Part shown: positions 14,788 through 22,527 of the stretch, in pieces
Numbering within the stretch: the first letter of the stretch is position 1
Layout: each line of letters opens with the position of its first letter
Program-made: the position numbers and the translations under genes
Notes under the pieces: generated by a model
Databases searched by the model: none
The model's input: only the letters and a program-made list of their open reading frames with translations
Told to the model about the DNA's origin: nothing
DNA from: a virus
DNA: 25,434 bases
Strand: one strand, 5' to 3'
Virus record (IMG/VR): IMGVR_UViG_3300037468_000662
Coordinates: 1-25,434 of that record

Positions 14788-15983
14788 TAACTTAATCTCC
14801 TATACTTCTGTGCAAGTAATTGCTTTAAAAGAGAAATTTGAAGAGACGAAAGATCAGAAACAAAACCGTCAATTTCATCTTGAAGTTTCGTTAAATACGC
14901 ATCTCTTGAACTTATTGCATCTTTAAGTTCGTCCATGTTGTCTAGAACACGCTCTTGCACGGTAATAAGATCAGCTCTAAAAAGTTTTGCGACATCTGGA
15001 TCTACTTTCGTTAAATCAACTTTTGCTCTATCTGAAATTTTTATAATTGGAGTTCCAGTATCACTAATATAAATGTAAATTGGTTCTACTTCAACATTAC
15101 TCATTACTGAAGAAAATGCCAAATAAATCTTATCGTTTTTTGAACTATGCTTAATACCAAAATTCTTTAGCTTAACTGCTTTCTTATCTATAGATTTTCC
15201 TATTACTTTAAAAGCGTCATCAAGCATTGCTTGAGTTTTCTTTTCTATGTTACGCTGAAGATTCTGTAATTTTTTGTCAGCAGCAATCACCTGTTTTGAA
15301 ATTCCACTAAGATAATCTTCCCAACTACTTTCTTTCTTAGAATTTGCACTACTTTCATTAAAAAGAGACTCTAAAATAACTTTAGATAATGCTTCACGAA
15401 TGTTATCAAGTCCTTCCTTTCTTGTTTTGTTAGCAATTGGACGAGCCTTTTTCCTTTCAACTCCTTTCTCTTTTGCCCATTCACGTTCTTTCTCTGCTCT
15501 TTTCTTTGGATCTTTCATCAATCTTGCAATTTGCAAACGAAGTCTTTTTAATTTATTCATATCTTTTGGTGGAAATCTTTGAAGTTCAGCTTGTTTTGCA
15601 CCAATTTTTGTAGGAAAATCTCCTACAGGTCGCGCTTCACGTTTCTTTCCTTTATTTGGAGAATAAAGAACGTAACCACCACCACCAGCTTTCTTTCTTA
15701 CTATTTCTTTAATTTTCTTACGAATAGTTTCTCTAATAACATGATTTCGAATATTGTTAACAACTTCTTCAAAATTACAATTATCAAGATGCTGACCTAT
15801 TTCTTCTGCTTTTTGTTCGTCCATACCGGAAAAATACGATAAAACATGACCTTCATTAATATCTGGGTTAAGCTTAATCAAATCATCTAGTCTTTCTTTT
15901 CTTTTTTTAATTCCTGAAGGTATGGGCATTTGAAATCCCATCATGCTTCCACCTTCCGTTCCTTCATCAATTTCGTTATTCAT
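14787..15983 (-). CDS. Unknown head-cluster protein, highly basic middle (398 aa)
   Basis: Function not recognised, though it resembles conserved hypothetical head-cluster proteins of other large phages. An acidic/neutral N-terminal part (MNNEIDEGTEGGSMMGFQMP, DDLIKLNPDINEGHVLSYFS) leads to a very basic stretch at about 85-190 (RKKIKEIVRKKAGGGGYVLY, RPVGDFPTKIGAKQAELQRF, RLMKDPKKRAEKEREWAKEK). Around 200-215 lies SKVILESLFNESSA, with possible gp21 sites. The C-terminal half has folded strands (VEPIYIYISDTGTPIIKI) and long helices. It lies between portal and protease, where T4 has core genes 67 and 68, so it may be a positional analogue, but it is much longer. It overlaps the preceding gene by 8 nt with GGAG 9 nt before the ATG. 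Confidence 0.7.
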   Translation of the reverse strand: MNNEIDEGTEGGSMMGFQMPIPSGIKKRKERLDDLIKLNPDINEGHVLSYFSGMDEQKAEEIGQHLDNCNFEEVVNNIRNHVIRETIRKKIKEIVRKKAGGGGYVLYSPNKGKKREARPVGDFPTKIGAKQAELQRFPPKDMNKLKRLRLQIARLMKDPKKRAEKEREWAKEKGVERKKARPIANKTRKEGLDNIREALSKVILESLFNESSANSKKESSWEDYLSGISKQVIAADKKLQNLQRNIEKKTQAMLDDAFKVIGKSIDKKAVKLKNFGIKHSSKNDKIYLAFSSVMSNVEVEPIYIYISDTGTPIIKISDRAKVDLTKVDPDVAKLFRADLITVQERVLDNMDELKDAISSRDAYLTKLQDEIDGFVSDLSSLQISLLKQLLAQKYRRLS

Positions 15984-16836
15984 TTGATATTAGCTCCTCA
16001 CAAAGCTTTTGGTACAAAAGTATTTCTTGAACGACAGAATCATTAATCTTAAGAGTATCAAGATTAATAAGAATATTCTTAGCCTCAACCATTCTTTCTT
16101 TCATGACAGAATCTTCACGTATTTCTTTCATCAAAAAAGATCTTTCAATTATTCCCAATATTCTATCTCTACTGTCACAAATAATTTTCCTTATGGAAGA
16201 AAAATCATCTGTTACTATTGCGCGTGTATAATTTTCTAAAATAATCTTTTGATTTTTGCTTAATGAATTTCCATATTTTTCATTAAAATTCTTCGATGCT
16301 ATCGAAAGCACAAGATTATCTATTTCACGATCACATTCAACTGCTTGTTCGTTATTCGAAGTCACCATGTAGTTAATAAGTGCTTCTTCCAATTTAACTC
16401 TTTGAATATTTTCAGAAAGTTTACCTTCAGAAGAACATGCGTCTACTAAAAGTTGAATTGTTGCAAGTGTACGATAATCATGTAAACGATACTTTGAAAA
16501 AAAATCTTTACCAAAATTATAATTTATTTCTTTAATAAGATTACTTTTCTTTATATCAATTGTTTTACGATCAAGTGATTTTACGGCAAGCATAACTTCT
16601 GAAATAACTTTAAGGGCTTCTTCACGCTTAAGACCTCTAGATTCTTTTATAACTTTAAATAATTCAAGCTCAGATGAAAGAAGAGAATCTTTAGAAAAAT
16701 ACTTTTTAAGAATAGCATGTGTGCTCCTAAAGCCAGACTTATCATCCTCAATTAATTGAGAACACATATGTCTAATAAGAAACTCATATACAAGTCCTAA
16801 ATTTCTTTTTTTGTTGTGCTTAAAGATCGAAGCCAT
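15976..16836 (-). CDS. Unknown all-helical protein after the portal (286 aa)
   Basis: Function not recognised. The opening KHNKKRNLGLVYEFLIRHM is a pattern I associate with a conserved phage protein next to the portal. The remainder appears almost wholly alpha-helical (SSELELFKVIKESRGLKREE, VDACSSEGKLSENIQRVKLE, IRKIICDSRDRILGIIERSF). There are no membrane segments or metal motifs. It sits directly after the portal gene and overlaps the next gene by 8 nt. By position it corresponds to T4 gene 67 or 68, minor prohead core proteins that shape the head; no sequence likeness can be claimed. TGGAG lies 9 nt before the ATG. Confidence 0.68.
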   Translation of the reverse strand: MASIFKHNKKRNLGLVYEFLIRHMCSQLIEDDKSGFRSTHAILKKYFSKDSLLSSELELFKVIKESRGLKREEALKVISEVMLAVKSLDRKTIDIKKSNLIKEINYNFGKDFFSKYRLHDYRTLATIQLLVDACSSEGKLSENIQRVKLEEALINYMVTSNNEQAVECDREIDNLVLSIASKNFNEKYGNSLSKNQKIILENYTRAIVTDDFSSIRKIICDSRDRILGIIERSFLMKEIREDSVMKERMVEAKNILINLDTLKINDSVVQEILLYQKLCEELISNE

Positions 16837-16905
16837 ATTGTTATGTCTCCATGTTACAGATTATGATGTAATTAGATGATCGTATTCATTTACAGCTTAT
16901 GAATT

Positions 16906-18810
16906 TCATTTTTCGAGCTTTCTTAATGCAGATTTGACATCTTCATCGATATCGCCTACTTCTTTAATAGCAGCTTTCACTTTCTCTTCAAATAAAGAAC
17001 GAAATGTTCTTGGAGCAATCGAACTCAAGCTAGATTCAGAAAATGGTCTAGTCACAAGTCTTTTAAGTACTTTGTCTGGATCAGATGACGATTTCTTTTT
17101 TGAACCAAAAACAATTTTATTAAGATTCTCTCCTGTAGAAAAAAGATCTTTTCCTTTACAAACAGATACTTCGGCACTATCTCCTTCGCTACCAGGATTT
17201 CTTTTTTCTATCATCTCAGTTCCTTCTCCATCTTCCATTCCTCCTCCACCGCCCATAACTCCATCACTTAATATATGATCAATGCTTTCTGGTTTTACTT
17301 CTTCACCAGCCGCTGGAGCTTCAGCTGCCGATTCACCACCTAATGTTGTAGGAAGTTCTTCTTCTCCTGGAACTTGTTCTGCTTCTGGTTGTCCTTCTTC
17401 TGCTGGAAGTTGCATTTGCTCAAGCGAAAGATCTTCAAGCTTATCAACTTTTTTACCTTCTCGAATATTAGTTATGTCTTCATCATTAAAATTAAAGATT
17501 CTCTTATAAATTGTTTCTCTATCTAGAATTCCTTCCTGCGCAGATCCAGCTATTTCAAATCTCATACGCCAAAGTTCTAACTTCTGTTGCTCAGAAATCG
17601 TAGAAGGATTTGCCATGTCAATCTTGAAATTGACAAGTTGCTCACTTTCATATCCTAATAGATAAAGATGAATAATCGCAATTTTATTCAACTCAGAGAT
17701 AAAGATTCTTTGAATTCTTTCTATTGTTCTCGCAAAACGAACATCTTGTTGTGCAAGAGTTGCTTTAGATCCTACGTCACCCTCATATCCAAGATAACTT
17801 TTTGGAATTTTAATTGCTGCAAAAAGTTTACTTTGAATATACTGAACGTCATCTATGTCACCAGTAAATTGTCCACCAGGAAGAGTTGTAATGTCAGATG
17901 ATCTATCTCCACGAACAGGAATAAAATAGTCTTCGTCAACTGAAAGAGGATTGTACCTTAAATCAACTCTTCCAGTTGATGGATCAACAATCTGATTACG
18001 TCGAAGTTTATTTTTAATAAGCTCCATGAACTGATCAATTTGATCTGGCGGAACATTCCCAACATCAATTTTGAAAACTCGTCGTTCAGGAGAACGAACA
18101 ATTCGATAAACAAGCATCGCATCTTCAATAAGAATTAATTGACGCCAAATACGTCTAGCAGGTTCTATTATACTAGAACCATAAGGAAGAAAATTGTCAT
18201 TTCCAAGAAGTCTAAAATGAATAACTTGCCAATTCTCAAGAATCATATTTCCTTGAGTTAACCACCTAAATCTAACTGCAAATGGATCTTCTTTATCGTA
18301 TCCTTCTTCTCTTTCAATTTCATTAATTGGAATTGGCAAAAGATTTAGAATACCATTTTCATCTGACGCGTCAACGAATAAAAGAAAATCTCCATACTTG
18401 CAAAGATTTCTAATCCAACTCCAAGCATTAAACTCAATATTAAGAATGTCAAAGAAAAGAGTTTCTAAAACTTCCTTTATTTCATTATCGTCAGATATAA
18501 TATTGATTATACGACCACGCTCATCAAAAGATGTACATTCATCTCCATAAATATCAAGAGCAGATGCAAGTTCAGGAGTAAACTCCATTTCTGAGTAATC
18601 TGCATAACGACTTATTCTTTCATACTGTCCATACGCAGCCATGGAATGAATATACAGATTTGATAACTCTTTCTTGTACGCTCTCGCAGTACCTTTTGGC
18701 TCATAAAGTTTTTCACCAGCAGCAATTTTATGTCGAATAACAGGACCACTGCGAAAAAGTCTTGTTAATCTTTTCCAAACACTTTCTTGTTTTTGAATAA
18801 AGTCAGACAT
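16906..18810 (-). CDS. 20: Portal protein (T4 gp20-like, 634 aa)
   Basis: The dodecameric portal sits at one head vertex, starts head assembly and is the channel for DNA. Residues 1-~420 carry the conserved gp20 body: ELASALDIYGDECTSFDERG, ILENWQVIHFRLLGNDNFLP, YGSSIIEPARRIWRQLILIE, YRIVRSPERRVFKIDVGNVP, and VQYIQSKLFAAIKIPKSYLG followed by GSKATLAQQDVRFARTIERI. It is ~110 residues longer than T4 gp20 (524). The extra C terminus is acidic and Gly/Pro/Ala-rich (EEGQPEAEQVPGEEELPTTL, GVMGGGGGMEDGEGTEM), then has a helical end with FSESSLSSIAPRTFRSLFEE. It starts 3 nt after the terminase, with AAAGGGG before the ATG. Confidence 0.93.
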   Translation of the reverse strand: MSDFIQKQESVWKRLTRLFRSGPVIRHKIAAGEKLYEPKGTARAYKKELSNLYIHSMAAYGQYERISRYADYSEMEFTPELASALDIYGDECTSFDERGRIINIISDDNEIKEVLETLFFDILNIEFNAWSWIRNLCKYGDFLLFVDASDENGILNLLPIPINEIEREEGYDKEDPFAVRFRWLTQGNMILENWQVIHFRLLGNDNFLPYGSSIIEPARRIWRQLILIEDAMLVYRIVRSPERRVFKIDVGNVPPDQIDQFMELIKNKLRRNQIVDPSTGRVDLRYNPLSVDEDYFIPVRGDRSSDITTLPGGQFTGDIDDVQYIQSKLFAAIKIPKSYLGYEGDVGSKATLAQQDVRFARTIERIQRIFISELNKIAIIHLYLLGYESEQLVNFKIDMANPSTISEQQKLELWRMRFEIAGSAQEGILDRETIYKRIFNFNDEDITNIREGKKVDKLEDLSLEQMQLPAEEGQPEAEQVPGEEELPTTLGGESAAEAPAAGEEVKPESIDHILSDGVMGGGGGMEDGEGTEMIEKRNPGSEGDSAEVSVCKGKDLFSTGENLNKIVFGSKKKSSSDPDKVLKRLVTRPFSESSLSSIAPRTFRSLFEEKVKAAIKEVGDIDEDVKSALRKLEK

Positions 18811-18813
18811 CTT

Positions 18814-20478
18814 CTACCCCTTTGAAAGTAGCCAAGAAAAATCTGCTATTTCTCCGTTTGGCATTCTAATTTGTAATGTTTGACCAATATTTTCAGTAAA
18901 AGATCCCATCTGTCTTTGAGAAACAAAGTTGGGATTTTTTGAAGCTCCAGGAATATCAACGTTCGTTGTTTTAAACGTTGAAATTGTTTCAAGCATTTTC
19001 TTTTGCGCTTCAACATTAACGAAATTTGGAGAAATTGCCGTATCTCTAATCCAAGCACCGATTGCGGCAGCAACTATAAGATCATCATTATATCCTCTCA
19101 TAGCTTCGGGTCTACCATTTAACCAAATAAATGTTCTTAATTCTTCTACTAACCTCTTTGATCTTATTATTAATGAACGATTTCTAATATATTCTTCTAA
19201 TTTCGCTATTACTAAGGGTCTTGTTCTAGATGACATCGTAAATCCAGAAACAAGATCGTCTGTTGATGGACCATAAAATGTATTTACAGATTCCCCTGGT
19301 TTGCTATCACTTCTTCTCGAATAATATACGTTAGGATATGAAGCAAGTTTAACATGTTCAATGCAAGCAAGACCAATCGAATTGTTCTCTATCACAAGCA
19401 TCGCGTTATTATACTCTATGCCAGTTTGACACAGCAATCTTGCAAATTCATCTGGTGGTATCTTTCCATAATACTCAGCATTTTGTTCCATATTATCTGA
19501 ATTCCACACATGAAATGCTGAATGATCTTTTCCGTCACCTCTAGCAACATCTGCAGTTATAAAATAACGTCGACCAGCAATTGGTTTCCACCACACAAAT
19601 AAGTTTCTATCACTCCACTCTCTAAATTGTGCATTTAATGAACCCTGTTCGAGCCATTCCATACATTCTGCAGATACGACAGTATCTCCCGATGCATTAA
19701 AGTTACATTCAAGTTCTTGCGCAATTTCTCTAGGAGACATATTCTTTGTCTCTTTAAGATACCAATCTGAAACTTTGAATCCTGGTCTATTAGGATCATC
19801 TCTAATATTTGCGATTCGCTCAGGGTGCAGCCACCACATCAGCTTATTCGAGTGAAACTCACTTCCTTTCCTTTCAGAGTCCATAAACAGCTTGTGGAAA
19901 GTGTTACCGACGCCACTCGGAGTGGACAGAACCACAACCCTGCCTCCTGCCTGAACTGTTGGTAACAATCCTGTCCATAGTTCATCCATATTCTTAATAA
20001 ATGCTGCTTCGTCAATTATTAAAAGAGAAAGAGCTTCTGAACGACCAGCATCATCTGAAGATGCGACGGCTTTAATAATCGATCCATTTGTTAATTCTAA
20101 TGACATTTTGTTATCAGTTGTAATATCTGCTAACATCAACCAAGATGGAATTTTCTTTAAAGCAGTTTGTACCTTCCTGATAATATTCTTAGCTGTCTCT
20201 GCTTTAGTCGCCATAACAAGAATATTTTTATCACGATGAAATAACATTAGCCACGCTGCAAATGATGCTGTCACCTCAGAAATACCTAACTGCCTCGCTT
20301 TTAAAATGATATTAAAACGATGCTTAAGATAATCTTTTACGATATCTTCCTGATATGGGAACATTGTAAAAGGAATAAGACCACGAACTGGATGTCGAAT
20401 CTTTACATACTTTCTTATAAAATAATTAGGATCCTTTCCACATCTTACAATTTCATTTCTGAGATGCTGTTTATTCAT
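18814..20478 (-). CDS. 17: Terminase large subunit (T4 gp17-like, 554 aa)
   Basis: This motor ATPase and headful nuclease packages DNA. N-terminal ATPase: Walker A variant KARQLGIS at 60-67 (T4-type, lacking the usual GxxGK), Walker B LLIIDEA at 152-158, and coupling motif VVLSTPSGVG near 183-191. C-terminal RNase H-like nuclease: Asp310 in YFITADVARGDG, Glu364 in AMLVIENNSIG and Asp465/466 in GYNDDLIVAAA give the metal site. Length 554 is near T4 gp17 (610). The start ATG overlaps the previous stop (ATGA). The portal follows after 3 nt. No small terminase gene (gp16) is recognised in the window. Confidence 0.95.
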   Translation of the reverse strand: MNKQHLRNEIVRCGKDPNYFIRKYVKIRHPVRGLIPFTMFPYQEDIVKDYLKHRFNIILKARQLGISEVTASFAAWLMLFHRDKNILVMATKAETAKNIIRKVQTALKKIPSWLMLADITTDNKMSLELTNGSIIKAVASSDDAGRSEALSLLIIDEAAFIKNMDELWTGLLPTVQAGGRVVVLSTPSGVGNTFHKLFMDSERKGSEFHSNKLMWWLHPERIANIRDDPNRPGFKVSDWYLKETKNMSPREIAQELECNFNASGDTVVSAECMEWLEQGSLNAQFREWSDRNLFVWWKPIAGRRYFITADVARGDGKDHSAFHVWNSDNMEQNAEYYGKIPPDEFARLLCQTGIEYNNAMLVIENNSIGLACIEHVKLASYPNVYYSRRSDSKPGESVNTFYGPSTDDLVSGFTMSSRTRPLVIAKLEEYIRNRSLIIRSKRLVEELRTFIWLNGRPEAMRGYNDDLIVAAAIGAWIRDTAISPNFVNVEAQKKMLETISTFKTTNVDIPGASKNPNFVSQRQMGSFTENIGQTLQIRMPNGEIADFSWLLSKG

Positions 20479-20870
20479 TTCATCTCAAAACACCGCCAGG
20501 CAGTATAATAGTATCTCTCGTTTAGAGAAACTTTTTGAACGGTGTAATCACGCAATTCTTTATTTTCTGTGATACTAAGTTTTTGCTTAGTTCTTGACTT
20601 ATACTCTTTTTTAAGAAATTTAACAATTTCAGAAAGAGCATCATCAACATGTTTTTCAACTTCTTTAATTCGAGTTGGTAAAAACATCTCATACGTAGTA
20701 TAAAAAACTTTCATTGTGTCGCCAACAAAATCTACTCGAAATGCTTCTGTTGGAGCAGAAGGAGAATGAAACTTTCTATCTTCTACTATTTGACGAAGCA
20801 CCTTATACTTTTCGTATGGATCCTCGAATTTATTGTATTCTTGTACTTCAAAACTCTCTGGTTTATCCAT
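20475..20870 (-). CDS. Unknown protein upstream of terminase (131 aa)
   Basis: Function not recognised. The protein is charged and mixed: EYNKFEDPYEKYKVLRQIVE near the start, a strand region (FRVDFVGDTMKVFYTTYEMF), a helix rich in Glu and Lys (RIKEVEKHVDDALSEIVKFL, KKEYKSRTKQKLS), and a C-terminal VSLNERYYYTAWRCFEMK. There is no signal peptide, membrane segment or clear HTH. Its stop overlaps the terminase start by 4 nt (ATGA), so the two are translated together. The position invites comparison with the small terminase gp16, but the sequence does not support that. AGGGAG lies 9 nt upstream of the ATG. Confidence 0.68.
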   Translation of the reverse strand: MDKPESFEVQEYNKFEDPYEKYKVLRQIVEDRKFHSPSAPTEAFRVDFVGDTMKVFYTTYEMFLPTRIKEVEKHVDDALSEIVKFLKKEYKSRTKQKLSITENKELRDYTVQKVSLNERYYYTAWRCFEMK

Positions 20871-20941
20871 GTATAAAACTCCCTAAAGAACAAAGTTCAA
20901 TTTTAAATAGATCTGCATTGCAAAAATGTGTAAATTTACTG

Positions 20942-21160
20942 TTATCCTACACCGTACTTATCTACGAACTTAGATAGTTGTTCTTCTTTTGGTCTCCATC
21001 CATCGCGCCATCTTTGCTCACGTCCGTCTATAAATTCAAGAAAACAACTCATACAACATCCCCAATCATAATATGTGTTTGTCGATTTTCCTTTCATCAA
21101 AAATTCGCAAATAGGACAACAAATTGGAACAGTCAACTTCTTTCTTTCTTCTTCTGTCAT
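20942..21160 (-). CDS. Small zinc-ribbon protein (72 aa)
   Basis: Two Cys pairs, CPIC at 15-18 and CMSC at 36-39, about 18 residues apart, are the expected ligands of a zinc ribbon; extra Cys at 14 and 35 flank them. The rest is GREQRWRDGWRPKEEQLSKF, a charged tail. I take the ATG at 21160 because it overlaps the preceding stop as ATGA; a TTG at 21172 would add four residues. Zinc-ribbon proteins of this size occur in many large phages and may bind nucleic acid or regulate transcription, but no specific role can be read here. A 70-nt gap with no evident signal follows before the next gene. Confidence 0.7.
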   Translation of the reverse strand: MTEEERKKLTVPICCPICEFLMKGKSTNTYYDWGCCMSCFLEFIDGREQRWRDGWRPKEEQLSKFVDKYGVG

Positions 21161-21456
21161 TTTATCACCCAAAATTGAAGCAATTCGTCAAATGTGTTAG
21201 ATTCTCCAACAAGATGCATAGAAATTGTAGAAATTCCATCAGCAACATTTTCATCTATTACAAAAGAACAATTTATTTTCCTTCCCCACCTTTTCACATC
21301 AAAATTCATTAATTTACGATCTGAATCCCATATAGAAATATCTGAAAGGTGACTACTTTTAAAGAAATCTTGGTTCAAAACTATTTTAATATCATATTTT
21401 CCAAGTTCATGATACGTTTCTCTTAGATTAAAAACTATAAATTTATTAATTTTCAA
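21157..21456 (-). CDS. Unknown small protein (99 aa)
   Basis: Not recognised. The frame begins at a TTG (21456) preceded by GAGAGAG about 7 nt upstream, two bases after the stop of the previous gene; no ATG is available nearby. The protein is strand-rich: KINKFIVFNLRETYHELGKY, YDIKIVLNQDF, LMNFDVKRWGRKINCSFVID, and VADGISTISMHLVGESNTFD with a terminal LLQFWVIK. This is compatible with a small beta-sandwich. There is no signal peptide or membrane segment. The compact overlap with its neighbours supports it as a real gene. Confidence 0.6.
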   Translation of the reverse strand: MKINKFIVFNLRETYHELGKYDIKIVLNQDFFKSSHLSDISIWDSDRKLMNFDVKRWGRKINCSFVIDENVADGISTISMHLVGESNTFDELLQFWVIK

Positions 21457-21458
21457 CT

Positions 21459-22250
21459 TTATTCTCTCTCAAATGGTCTCCACTCAAGACTTCCACCAAA
21501 AAATGTAAAAGTTCTATCTGCTACAACTGACCAGACAGAAGGACCTAAAGAAAATTTGCCAAGTTGATACTTTACACCGACTCCAAATAATGCGCCGCTT
21601 GACGATGCACCGACTTCTCCAATAATACTTATTTTTTCATACCACTTTCTCATCACAATATATTTGCTAACTGCTGAAACTTCAATATTTACCCCAATGT
21701 CTTCTTCACTAGAAGAAACATTTGCATGCCATTTCATATCTTTATCCTGCGATAAAGCCAATACTAGTCTTAACGGTCTATTCTGCTGAATACTCACATA
21801 GGCGTACGCAGGATCTGTCATTGTAAACCCTTTAATACCAATATAACCAAAATCTTTATTAAAGTCCACACGCTTTCTAACTGTCTGCGAAGTACCTGGT
21901 ACATCAGATTGTGTTGCGTCAATCACAGATTCATACTTCTTTTTCCAAAAAACAACAAGTTTCGTAATTTCTGCTATTTGCTCATCTCGTTTATTTATTT
22001 CTGCTAATAATAATTTTTCGTGTACGTTATTTTCTGCCAATAAAGACTCAAGATTACCAACTCTTAATGACGAATTTCTATAAAGATCTTTTTGAACTTC
22101 TATTGTTTTATCACGACTAACAATTTCATTTTGTAACTCTATATTTTTTTTCTCAAGAGAAGAAACAACTACTGCTCCACGAATAAGAACAACAAAAAAA
22201 GATACTACAATGACAAGCAACAAACCGTATTTCTTAATAAACTCTAACAT
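21459..22250 (-). CDS. Membrane-anchored coiled-coil protein, spanin-like layout (263 aa)
   Basis: The N terminus MLEFIKKYG is followed by one membrane segment at about 9-30 (LLLVIVVSFFVVLIRGAVVV), then a predicted coiled coil at about 31-110 (LEKKNIELQNEIVSRDKTIE, EKLLLAEINKRDEQIAEITK). Residues ~125-263 form a beta-rich domain (FGYIGIKGFTMTDPAYAYVS, IGEVGASSSGALFGVGVKYQ, FTFFGGSLEWRPFERE) with alternating strands like outer-membrane or lipid-binding proteins. An N-in/C-out anchor with a periplasmic coiled coil resembles an inner-membrane spanin, but spanins are shorter. It follows the small two-helix membrane protein gene by 3 nt (CGGAG before the ATG). A lysis role is a guess; envelope attachment or a virion role are alternatives. 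Confidence 0.7.
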   Translation of the reverse strand: MLEFIKKYGLLLVIVVSFFVVLIRGAVVVSSLEKKNIELQNEIVSRDKTIEVQKDLYRNSSLRVGNLESLLAENNVHEKLLLAEINKRDEQIAEITKLVVFWKKKYESVIDATQSDVPGTSQTVRKRVDFNKDFGYIGIKGFTMTDPAYAYVSIQQNRPLRLVLALSQDKDMKWHANVSSSEEDIGVNIEVSAVSKYIVMRKWYEKISIIGEVGASSSGALFGVGVKYQLGKFSLGPSVWSVVADRTFTFFGGSLEWRPFERE

Positions 22251-22253
22251 TGT

Positions 22254-22517
22254 TTACTCCGTAGGTTTTCCTTCTAAATCACATGGACATGGAAACTTCT
22301 TATCTGTAAAACGTCTAGCGACATATGCTCCCAATGTTGGAGCAAGGAGTGCAGCCATAGACGCAGCATCGACATTACCGAAGTTTAAACTAAAAGAAAG
22401 AATATTGAGTGTAACGTCAGAAACAACGTATTTAAGGAGAATAACAATAAATCCAATAAAAGTCATTGTTAAAATTGCATCTGGCTTACCTTCTGTATTA
22501 GTTATCCAAAGTTTCAT
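22254..22517 (-). CDS. Small two-helix membrane protein, holin candidate (87 aa)
   Basis: Two hydrophobic segments are visible at about 14-33 (AILTMTFIGFIVILLKYVVS) and 50-67 (DAASMAALLAPTLGAYVA), followed by a charged end with CPC and EGKPTE. AAGGAG lies before the ATG. Small proteins with two membrane helices followed by an anchored coiled-coil gene are consistent with a lysis cassette, and holins of this class exist. No endolysin gene is in the window, so the call is uncertain. I associate the end of helix 2 (APTLGAYVARRFTD) with conserved small membrane proteins of other large phages. It lies 10 nt after the nuclease gene and 3 nt before the anchored protein gene. Confidence 0.65.
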   Translation of the reverse strand: MKLWITNTEGKPDAILTMTFIGFIVILLKYVVSDVTLNILSFSLNFGNVDAASMAALLAPTLGAYVARRFTDKKFPCPCDLEGKPTE

Positions 22518-22527
22518 TTTATTCTCC

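Noticed and set aside
20475-20870. 131-residue gene before gp17 as the small terminase gp16
   Set aside because: The position is right, but there is no DNA-binding HTH or central oligomerisation pattern that I can recognise. Left as unknown.
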